Source of the DNA: Bacteroides sp.
GTDB taxonomy: Bacteria > Bacteroidota > Bacteroidia > Bacteroidales > Muribaculaceae
Direction of reading: 5' to 3'
DNA length: 64,000 nt
Assembly (NCBI GenBank): GCA_014801815.1
Contig: JAAVDM010000026.1
Location: forward strand, 1-64,000
Shown piece after piece: positions 9,501-14,750 of this stretch. Each line of letters begins with the position of its first letter. The stretch's first letter is position 1. The notes beneath the pieces are model-generated. The model did not search any database. It worked only from the letters and a program-made list of their open reading frames with translations, and was not told where the DNA came from. The translations under genes were made by a program, and so were the position numbers.

Positions 9501-9781
9501 AACTGACAGTATTGTCAGCTTGTGAAAGCGGGTTAGGTGAAATTGACAGTGAAGGAGTGTGGGGTCTACAGCGTGCATTCCGAATTGCAGGTACCCGTAA
9601 CCTTATCTGTTCGCTTACGAAAGTCGATGACTATTGGACAGCTCAGTTTATGGCAGCCTTCTATGAACAAGTTGCGCAAGGTAAAACAATATATGACTCG
9701 TTTCATACAGCTCAGAAGTGGCTCAGTAGAGAGCTGCCTGATAATCCTGAAATCTGGTCATCATTCATACTGATTGAATAA
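6506..9781 (+). CDS. TPR-CHAT domain protease-like lipoprotein
   Basis: I place the start at ATG 6506 (1091 aa) because it gives an N-terminal export signal with a lipobox-like VIGC (RRILFTAILVIGCCGNG); an upstream in-frame ATG at 6377 overlaps the 51-aa gene. Roughly residues 130-640 are TPR-like helical repeats, then a coiled region (about 690-760), then a C-terminal CHAT domain (about 780-1091). CHAT domains are caspase-like peptidases. The catalytic dyad is visible as His925 in HISAHGFY and Cys1006 in VLSACESGLGE, followed by the typical GVWGLQRAFRIAGTRN block. It lies 14 nt upstream of an ECF sigma gene and in the same operon as a second caspase-like protease. Export predicts an envelope location, unlike cytoplasmic TPR-CHAT proteases of CRISPR systems. 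A degraded copy of its 5' end lies at 13365-13445. Confidence 0.85.
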   Translation: MISLPVVSVFRRILFTAILVIGCCGNGYPVTSFSLGSSYRFNRDDIPDIDVSHIFDIHNMAVAEEDMSLIERRLSKQEQIVMPILIGFSLMAYFKESILENSVAYLAVKEGVSKIEQSISYIEGLNIRPLLYLNTKDRGIIPAKFYLALAYERALRFEAADSVYIDMVKDIRQDFGTDSEEFVFFTAQAAAEICQRFKNYSKALEIMAPAAEAALHSCKVSSSTAVEFLISYAQKNQRAGRHEQAVRYTSEALKRAETREELFRANKLSGELAMASGDYDSAKNYLNTAGSYSTCLSDYLAAGYNFVELLRITGYQDDALACLEEFAKYIDEPELDEEDKFYYYENLGVAATFVDPHKSAYAFREAEKYIDYVGKDHLIHHIINSQIYPEDDNSFVLISALDRIEFCYTKFIKDDPRLLTEILYLAGHYNLKIRDYGKATDFLVAAYGNTLGYSGADPFTDRILNDLAKLYKTQGHDELWGVTVESMLRNTSMLEENSYRRLNALSSALDYTLTTDNLQETEELLTEYQTYRPENFDTRCYQIRLSIKKGDYDTAEKLLTQLDSTVQSDDPSTSPLWNELYTEMKHRDVAIYAKRLFEEYRDDLLAQLLFMNSWERRNLNEELLHRRNKAISLIEVTDDMAEVAMNYSLLIKGLLFRTQNNISAYLSEKSEAKKDYDIIKNLRRELNRAEIQGNDLLSRQLRDEIGSRERYIISDFVDSDRFREELLINSTTALKNTVRPGEVYVDLVEFDKGSVSYYGAFVLDGTSKEISFVPIGDSAKVTDMPAGIWSTLASFLTDATDVYFCPDAAIAEEPLEYMRDENHIPYSERYRLHRVFNLCDIKPSVGIGDKIGIIGVSDYNSPLGEGESVERGAWTDIPNVKYEVQLIEQALDDYKPEILFNDKATEAAVKELSGKDLTTLHISAHGFYRNAEMLNSAAEDPKSHDYNIARRFLMSGKDQISALVLRRGNLLWNTGQLSDDEDDLLTAEEIELMNFPELKLTVLSACESGLGEIDSEGVWGLQRAFRIAGTRNLICSLTKVDDYWTAQFMAAFYEQVAQGKTIYDSFHTAQKWLSRELPDNPEIWSSFILIE

Positions 9782-9795
9782 AATACATATCATAT

Positions 9796-10455
9796 ATGGC
9801 AGAGACATACGAAGAAATCGTACAGAAATGGTATATGAGGTTACGAGGTGACTTCACTGATATTCTCATGGATAAATACAAGACGACTAATATGAGTCGG
9901 GCTGATGCTGAAAATATCTATCAAGATGTTTTCATTGCGATTCATAAGAATATCCGTGAAGGACGTATGAGAGAAAAAAATGACTGGGATAGATATATCC
10001 TAACAGTCGGTCTGAATATGGCAAGTAAGAAATACCGCAAAACGGGCAGAATAGATTCCATTGACGAGCCGGATTCAGATGATAAAAGCAAGCTTTCTGC
10101 AAGGGCACAGAGAATTACCAATTTACTGAATGAACTGTCCAGACAAGAAGAAGAGTCGGAGCTTTATAAAGATCCTGAGGCACAGGCTTTGCTTGGTGAT
10201 GAATTAATCCATACTCCTGAACCTTGTGCTTCGATTATACGTATGACATATTACGAGGATATGAGTGATGTTGAGATTGCAAAATCAATATCGCCATATT
10301 GTAATAACGGTAAGTCTGTTGCCGATAATGCCAAAGCTGTCAAAGCCCGCAGATGGCTTTGTATGCGGGATTTGATATATCGTGTGAAACTGGCACTCTA
10401 CCATGCCGGTATAATTGATGATAAACCTGAAAAGAAGAAACGAAATGGAAAATAA
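9796..10455 (+). CDS. ECF-type RNA polymerase sigma factor
   Basis: A 219-aa sigma-70-like protein without domains 1 or 3. Region 2 lies at about residues 15-80 (DAENIYQDVFIAIHKNI, then WDRYILTVGLNMASKKYRK, matching the region 2.2-2.4 pattern), and region 4 with its helix-turn-helix at about 145-205 (IIRMTYYEDMSDVEIAKSI…NAKAVKARRWLCMRDLI). The acidic linker between them is longer than usual. It starts 14 nt after the CHAT stop and its last 11 nt overlap the start of the next gene, which encodes a membrane protein with anti-sigma layout. It should redirect RNA polymerase to a regulon that cannot be read here. Autoregulation of the operon is plausible but no matching motif pair was identified. 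Confidence 0.85.
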   Translation: MAETYEEIVQKWYMRLRGDFTDILMDKYKTTNMSRADAENIYQDVFIAIHKNIREGRMREKNDWDRYILTVGLNMASKKYRKTGRIDSIDEPDSDDKSKLSARAQRITNLLNELSRQEEESELYKDPEAQALLGDELIHTPEPCASIIRMTYYEDMSDVEIAKSISPYCNNGKSVADNAKAVKARRWLCMRDLIYRVKLALYHAGIIDDKPEKKKRNGK

Positions 10456-11089
10456 CATAGAATTATTTGAACGATATATCAATGACAGAGTTACACCGGC
10501 TGAAAAAGAAGCTTTTGACTTGCGTCTGAAAACCGATAAAAGTTTTCTGACTGATTTCCGTATCTATCTTTTTGCTCTTGACGGAATTTATAAGGAGGCT
10601 GAGCAGGATAATGCTGAATTTGGCCTTGCCATGAAGAATATAAGTGATGAAGAACTGCTCCGTATAATCGGACGCAGTCAAAGAAACCGTATTTTTCAAG
10701 CAGGCCGTTTTCGTGAACGTATGATATGGCTACTCTCTATAGCCTCTATAATCATAATCGGCATATTCTCGGTGTTCAGGATACAGCAGTCAGATATGGA
10801 TAGACTTGATGATATAATTGTAGACTACAATTATATTCCGGATTCTGACCGTAGCAGCGGGACAACTCTTTCCGCATCTGATATACCTACACTTGAAAAG
10901 ATATATCACGATATTCCTGACGAGGACATTCAGACAAAGCAGGAAGCCGGTATGCGTCTGGCTATGGCTTATCTGAAAAAACATGACCGTAAAAAGGCAA
11001 AGGAGATTCTGACCGAGCTGTCCGTATGCTTTGCAGATGACGAAGAGTTTGTTGCTCAGTGTCATAAAATTATTAATCAGTTAAAATAA
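10445..11089 (+). CDS. Single-pass membrane anti-sigma-like protein
   Basis: I choose ATG 10445 over 10415 because the resulting N-terminus (MENNIELFERYINDRVTPAE) matches the short helical start of Bacteroidota anti-sigma proteins. The 214-aa product has a cytoplasmic part of about 92 residues, one transmembrane helix at about 93-111 (MIWLLSIASIIIIGIFSVF) and a C-terminal part with helical, TPR-like pairs (GMRLAMAYLKKHDRKKAKEI) predicted outside the cytoplasm. Its start overlaps the sigma gene by 11 nt and its stop overlaps the caspase start (TAATG), the coupling expected of a sigma/anti-sigma pair with a dedicated partner. No zinc-binding HxxxCxxC motif of the ZAS class is seen. The anti-sigma role is inferred from topology and position. 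Confidence 0.65.
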   Translation: MENNIELFERYINDRVTPAEKEAFDLRLKTDKSFLTDFRIYLFALDGIYKEAEQDNAEFGLAMKNISDEELLRIIGRSQRNRIFQAGRFRERMIWLLSIASIIIIGIFSVFRIQQSDMDRLDDIIVDYNYIPDSDRSSGTTLSASDIPTLEKIYHDIPDEDIQTKQEAGMRLAMAYLKKHDRKKAKEILTELSVCFADDEEFVAQCHKIINQLK

Positions 11090-11961
11090 TGTTACTTAGA
11101 ATAATTTTATTATTATTGTTATCAGCTTCATTTCTGACAGACTCGGCAACTAACCGTGCATTACTCGTCGGTATCGGTCAATATGATACCCGACAGACAG
11201 GCTGGAGTATAATACATGGAGATAATGATGTGGCGTTGCTTCAGCCTTTATTGAAAAAGCAGGGATTTAATGATATAGTTACTCTTGTCAACGAACAGGC
11301 GACGAAAGCAATGATTGTGGCCGCACTGACGTCTCTCGCTAATCGGTGTGAACCGGGGGATATGGTTTATTTCCACTTCTCAGGACATGGACAACCCATT
11401 CGTGATGATAACCGCGATGAAGAGAAATCAAAAAAGTATGATGAGTCTATTATCCCGTATGATGCTTGCCGTGACAGCCGTAAGATGGGTGGAAAATATG
11501 TCGGACAATATCATCTTATTGATGATGAATTATGTCCGCTCTTGGAAGCTATAAAAAACAGATTAGGATCTGACGGTGAACTGTTCGTGGCTGTAGATGC
11601 CTGTTTCAGTAAAGGAATACAGAAAGATGAAATGAGCGATGTTGACCCCAAGTTGCTACGTTATGTCAGGGGTACAAATCATGCTTTCACACCTCCGGGA
11701 CGAATTACTGTAAAAAAGCCGAAGCAGTTTACTCCCGGTGCAAAACTTACTGTTGTTACTGCCTGTAAAGAGACTGAACGCAATATCGAATATAGAGCGC
11801 CGAGTGGTAAAATATATGGTTCGTTGTCATACTATATATCTGTCCTGTTGAAAACCGATGCTGATTTTAATCGTTGGCGTCAGTGTTTCACTGAAAAGTC
11901 TTATCGTGAGCGTGGCATCTTTCAGAGTTTACAACATCCGTCCATTGAAGTTTTTCCATAA
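11089..11961 (+). CDS. Exported caspase-family (peptidase C14) protease
   Basis: A 290-aa protein with a signal peptide (LLRIILLLLLSASFLTDSA) followed directly by a caspase p20-like domain: NRALLVGIGQYD as first strand, catalytic His100 in HFSGHGQPI and catalytic Cys172 in VAVDACFSKG. The distance between the two residues and the acidic loop after the histidine are typical for prokaryotic meta/ortho-caspases. The last about 60 residues (VTACKETERNIEYRAPSGKI…) correspond to the small-subunit region. Its start overlaps the anti-sigma stop by one base. With the CHAT protein it gives the operon two different clan-CD-like proteases, both predicted to be exported. Substrates are unknown; the extracytoplasmic domain of the anti-sigma-like protein is the obvious candidate. 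In Bacteroidota it could also be a cell-envelope enzyme unrelated to signalling. Confidence 0.85.
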   Translation: MLLRIILLLLLSASFLTDSATNRALLVGIGQYDTRQTGWSIIHGDNDVALLQPLLKKQGFNDIVTLVNEQATKAMIVAALTSLANRCEPGDMVYFHFSGHGQPIRDDNRDEEKSKKYDESIIPYDACRDSRKMGGKYVGQYHLIDDELCPLLEAIKNRLGSDGELFVAVDACFSKGIQKDEMSDVDPKLLRYVRGTNHAFTPPGRITVKKPKQFTPGAKLTVVTACKETERNIEYRAPSGKIYGSLSYYISVLLKTDADFNRWRQCFTEKSYRERGIFQSLQHPSIEVFP

Positions 11962-11969
11962 AATTCGTT

Positions 11970-11977
11970 TACTTTTG
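11970..11977 (+). promoter_or_regulatory. Possible internal -7 promoter element
   Basis: TACTTTTG matches TAnnTTTG in the 60-nt gap after the caspase gene, with the next ATG 45 nt downstream. The upstream ATTG at 11944-11947 is a poor, slightly over-spaced -33 element. It could give the 12022 gene separate expression. Confidence 0.35.
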
Positions 11978-12021
11978 TATGCCTACGGGTATTTCTGAAT
12001 AAAAGGTTTAAACATATAACG

Positions 12022-12534
12022 ATGGAAACGCTCAGACTGAATTTTGATGCAGAGATACTCGGTGTGCCGAGAACTTTCATAATAGAAGTACCGTATCAGA
12101 ACGGTATAGTGGCAACAAGTGAATTTTGTCCTACCAAACTTCTTTCAGGAACAGTAGACCTGATGGCTGCTGTACGTGGAGAAACGCTCGATAGCTTTAT
12201 AGTTGATTGCCGGCGTCAGTTAATAGCTATGTCAAAAATTTCAGAAGTAGAAACTGATCTTGACATACATATAGGAGGGCTTATGGCTGTGGTAATGGAG
12301 CATCTCAGTCGAAATAAGCGCATATTCTTCGGAGATTTGCTGATCTATGTTGACTGTTTCAGTCTTCTTCTCAAAGCTGCCGGTGTCAATAAGGCTGAAA
12401 TTCGTACTATCTATCCTCGCGTAACAAAAACAATAGTGGATTTATACTCAGAGTATGTTGACAGCTCAATTGAAGGTCTACCCTTTAAAGGCAGCAGGTC
12501 TGAATCTGAATTAACAGCTCTTGTAGCATTATGA
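12022..12534 (+). CDS. Unknown cytoplasmic protein of the caspase operon
   Basis: A 170-aa soluble protein that I do not recognise. The N-terminal third looks beta-rich (METLRLNFDAEILGVPRTFI), followed by helical segments (IGGLMAVVMEHLSRNKRIFF, then FGDLLIYVDCFSLLLKAAG). There is no signal peptide or obvious catalytic motif. It follows the caspase gene after 60 nt, which contain a possible promoter, and its stop overlaps the start of a 37-codon ORF (ATGA), suggesting translational coupling to that peptide. It may be part of the sigma/protease system (target, inhibitor or chaperone of the small peptide) or an independent two-gene unit. No function is proposed. Confidence 0.6.
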   Translation: METLRLNFDAEILGVPRTFIIEVPYQNGIVATSEFCPTKLLSGTVDLMAAVRGETLDSFIVDCRRQLIAMSKISEVETDLDIHIGGLMAVVMEHLSRNKRIFFGDLLIYVDCFSLLLKAAGVNKAEIRTIYPRVTKTIVDLYSEYVDSSIEGLPFKGSRSESELTALVAL

Positions 12535-12644
12535 GTATATATTGCTTTCAATTAATAAAGTTGATAGGTAAGGCTTTGAAGTGGATCTTACGGCTATTCC
12601 TTGATGTGTTAGATGACTTATTAGATGAAGATGAATTACCCTGA
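12531..12644 (+). CDS. 37-aa amphipathic peptide ORF
   Basis: The ATG at 12531 overlaps the TGA of the 12022 gene (ATGA). The product starts MSIYCFQLIKLIGKALKWIL, continues as a hydrophobic helix with lysines and arginines on one face, and ends in an acidic stretch (DDLLDEDELP). The length is below the usual ORF cut-offs. The coupled start and the strong amphipathic pattern support a real peptide, possibly membrane-associated. I recall short Bacteroidota ORFs with the same layout (basic-hydrophobic then acidic) but no known role. It may be an effector or membrane-active peptide controlled by its coupled partner, or a chance ORF. Confidence 0.45.
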   Translation: MSIYCFQLIKLIGKALKWILRLFLDVLDDLLDEDELP

Positions 12645-12717
12645 ATCCACAAGTTTCTAAATAGCTTTATTATTATCTCGGATTAGTTTAATCACTTCTC
12701 TTTTAATATTCCTCAAT

Positions 12718-13263
12718 ATGCTTATTTTAGATAGATTTACTCGATTGGTAGAGTTACTCCTCAATATGCGTACTGAATTAGTATGGTTAGTAACAAGTTT
12801 TTTTATTTATCTTTTGTGTAAGAGTATAAAGACAACTTCCTGGGGTGAAATTGCTACAATAGTAATAGTCTCAGGAGTGGTTATTTTTCTACAGACAATG
12901 CTATCTCAAGTGTATTATGTAGGAAGTATGTTTGACGATAATCTTTGCTTTTATATGGCCTATATATTGATTGCTGAATCAATTATATGTACATTTTATA
13001 AATTTAAGAATATCTCTCGTATACGTATAATTTTAGGAGTTATAACAGGACTTATCCTTGGGGTAGTAATGTATTATCATGGAAATGTTAGAGGGGAAAT
13101 CAGCTATATAATTAGTGATGGAGGAGGGATGCATATTAAGGCTCCATACAACATGTATAGGTGGTCTGTATATGGAATAGAAGTACTTTATCCGTGGTTT
13201 TTTATATTTAATATATTTATTTCTCCCTATTGGAAAAGAGATATAAAGGTAAAAACTACTTGA
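12718..13263 (+). CDS. AT-rich polytopic membrane protein, unknown
   Basis: A 181-aa protein with about five hydrophobic segments (ELVWLVTSFFIYLLC; IATIVIVSGVVIFLQTMLS; FYMAYILIAESIICTFY; IRIILGVITGLILGVVMYY; VLYPWFFIFNIFISPYW), no recognised domain and no signal peptide. The gene is clearly more AT-rich than its neighbours and codes with many ATA and TTA codons, which suggests acquisition by transfer. It follows the caspase operon after 73 nt in the same direction. No promoter with a good -7 box was seen upstream, so it may be read through. Association with the operon is only positional. Confidence 0.6.
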   Translation: MLILDRFTRLVELLLNMRTELVWLVTSFFIYLLCKSIKTTSWGEIATIVIVSGVVIFLQTMLSQVYYVGSMFDDNLCFYMAYILIAESIICTFYKFKNISRIRIILGVITGLILGVVMYYHGNVRGEISYIISDGGGMHIKAPYNMYRWSVYGIEVLYPWFFIFNIFISPYWKRDIKVKTT

Positions 13264-13282
13264 AGTAACGTATGTGATTTTT

Positions 13283-13362
13283 GTTTAGGGCTTGCAAAGA
13301 CGAATGGGAACTTCGAGGTAAGGTAGTATAGTCGGCGTGAGTGAGGGGAATATTGTTTTGCC
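13283..13362 (-). pseudogene. Degraded 3' end of a GH88-type gene
   Basis: On the minus strand this stretch can be read as …PLTHADYT…YLEVPIRLCKP followed by a stop, with a small indel. It resembles the last residues of the intact lyase-GH88 gene at 14751 (VPLNYADYYYLEALLRL). At DNA level the core 'cttcgaggta…tagtcggcg' is shared with about 14778-14809. Only about 80 bp remain, so the identification is tentative. Confidence 0.4.
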
Positions 13363-13364
13363 GA

Positions 13365-13445
13365 CTTCCTTACCTGTGATATCAGTTTTTTGCAGGATAT
13401 TGTTTACCGCAATGCCCGTAATAGGGTGTTGCGGTAACATGTATC
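13365..13445 (+). pseudogene. Degraded copy of the 5' end of the TPR-CHAT gene
   Basis: The sequence from 'ttccttacctgtgat' to 'gcggtaacatgtatc' matches 6511-6590 inside the start of the CHAT gene at roughly 85 percent identity by eye, including long exact blocks (caggatattgtttaccgcaa; agggtgttgcggtaac versus cgggtgttgcggtaac). It has no ATG and no continuation, so it is a dead fragment. The rest of the 13264-13656 gap holds only this fragment, the GH88 remnant before it and the promoter near 13576. Confidence 0.65.
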
Positions 13446-13575
13446 TTAATGATAGTACGGTGATATAGTATATCTACCGTGTCTGTATGACTCTGTTTCT
13501 GATTAGAGATTGACGTCAACAGACAGAAAGCGATGGTTTAATGGATAGTGATTTTACAAATACAGTAAAATTCAT

Positions 13576-13583
13576 TAACTTTG
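13576..13583 (+). promoter_or_regulatory. -7 promoter element for the DUF3791-DUF3990-DUF3791 cassette
   Basis: TAACTTTG matches TAnnTTTG, with a TTTT at 13552-13555 exactly 20 nt upstream as a near-match -33 element. The ATG of the first gene is 73 nt downstream. Confidence 0.55.
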
Positions 13584-13656
13584 AAGTCATCATTTTTAAT
13601 CTCATGTTATACACTCTTCAGTGACCTCGTTATAAACTGAAGTAATATCCGAGACT

Positions 13657-13875
13657 ATGACAAAAAAACAAATAGACTATGTAACCTGCGTAATTGGGGC
13701 TGTGGCTTTGATGACCGGTAAGTCATGTTCACTGATTTATAAGCAACTCCAAAATGCCGGTATAATAAAGGATTATTTAGCAGCCTCATACGATGTCCTT
13801 CATACATTCAGTCTCGAATATGTTGCCGAAGATGTAATTGAGATGATGAAAAATAAAGGGTATGCCTTATGTTAG
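13657..13875 (+). CDS. DUF3791 domain protein (possible antitoxin-like partner)
   Basis: A 72-aa soluble protein with the DUF3791 pattern as I know it: Y..C..G..A, then IYKQLQNAGIIKDYLAASYD, VLHTFSLEY and a closing EDV. Function is unknown. It overlaps the start of the DUF3990 gene by 7 nt, and a second, more divergent DUF3791-like protein follows that gene. The small size and tight coupling to a larger protein resemble an antitoxin or immunity partner, but no experiment known to me supports this. Own promoter at about 13576. Confidence 0.75.
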   Translation: MTKKQIDYVTCVIGAVALMTGKSCSLIYKQLQNAGIIKDYLAASYDVLHTFSLEYVAEDVIEMMKNKGYALC

Positions 13876-14348
13876 TTTACCATTCTTCTGACCGGTGTTT
13901 TTCTTCTCCGGATGTAAAACATTCGCGTGTCGCCCTTGACTTTGGAAAAGGTTTTTATGTTACCCGATTCAAAGAACAGGCGAAGAAATATGCCAATCGA
14001 TTTCTAAGAACCGGTAAAGACGCTTACCTACATATTTTTGAATATTCGATAGATTCAGATATGAGAATTAAAATATTTGATTCTTACGATGAGGATTGGC
14101 TTGACTTCGTATGCAGTTGCCGAAAGGGAAAAGATATCTATAAACAGTATGATATTATAGAAGGCGGCGTTGCTAACGATAAGGTATTTCAGACAGTTGA
14201 CCTCTACATGGCCGGTATATACAACAAAGAACAGGCATTGCAGAATCTTACCTACGAAATGCCTAATAACCAACTTTGTTTTATCACTCAAAGAGCCATA
14301 GACAGATGTCTGAAGTTCATTGAGTATAAAAAGTTTAATTATGAATAA
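13869..14348 (+). CDS. DUF3990 domain protein, predicted ADP-ribosyltransferase-like toxin candidate
   Basis: A 159-aa soluble protein. The N-terminus shows the DUF3990 signature: VYHSS, then a serine/arginine segment, LDFGKGFYVTRFKEQAKKYA, and later IIEGGVANDKVFQTVDLYMA. I recall that DUF3990 is related to the ADP-ribosyl transferase fold, where the YH and GxGFYxT elements shape the NAD site. That relation would make it a toxin or modifying enzyme, but catalytic residues have not been established here. The gene is sandwiched between two DUF3791-like genes with 7- and 8-nt overlaps, a compact cassette like a toxin with two small partners. Confidence 0.75.
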   Translation: MLVYHSSDRCFSSPDVKHSRVALDFGKGFYVTRFKEQAKKYANRFLRTGKDAYLHIFEYSIDSDMRIKIFDSYDEDWLDFVCSCRKGKDIYKQYDIIEGGVANDKVFQTVDLYMAGIYNKEQALQNLTYEMPNNQLCFITQRAIDRCLKFIEYKKFNYE

Positions 14349-14574
14349 ACCAACGCGCATATTACGAGACATGAAGTATGCCCGCATCATTGAACTGATT
14401 GCAGAAAAACAGCACATTGAGCTTGAAGAGGCGATGGATATGCTTTACTTGTCACCTCTGTTTGAAATTATCGACGATGGCACTGCAGATTTGATATGCC
14501 GAAGTGACCTATATCTTGCCGAAGAAATCATACGTATGCATACGTCATGTCCGGTCAATTTACCATCAAACTGA
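14341..14574 (+). CDS. Second DUF3791-like small protein
   Basis: I choose ATG 14341 (77 aa) over the in-frame ATG 14320 because it gives the short 8-nt overlap typical of coupled genes. The product (KYARIIELIAEKQHIELEEA, MDMLYLSPLFEIIDDGTADL, RSDLYLAEEI) matches a branch of DUF3791-type proteins distinct from the first gene of the cassette. Soluble, function unknown. It closes the cassette and is followed by a long terminator at 14653-14740. Confidence 0.7.
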   Translation: MNKPTRILRDMKYARIIELIAEKQHIELEEAMDMLYLSPLFEIIDDGTADLICRSDLYLAEEIIRMHTSCPVNLPSN

Positions 14575-14652
14575 AATTTAGGCTGAGGACTTCTATTTAC
14601 ACATGCTTAGGTCATTAAGAACTTCTTTGGGTTAAGGTCATTAGAGAACGAT

Positions 14653-14740
14653 ATAATCTACATTTAGTCACACAGATACGGTAAAGGACACCATTTGAAG
14701 AATGTCCTTTACCGTATCTGTGCGACTAAATGTAGGTTAT
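14653..14740. terminator. Long bidirectional hairpin terminator
   Basis: Two 38-nt arms (14653-14690 and 14703-14740) pair with only two mismatches or wobbles around a 12-nt loop. It separates the rightward DUF3791/DUF3990 cassette from the leftward lyase-GH88 gene, whose stop is at 14751. Confidence 0.8.
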
Positions 14741-14750
14741 CAGAATTATT

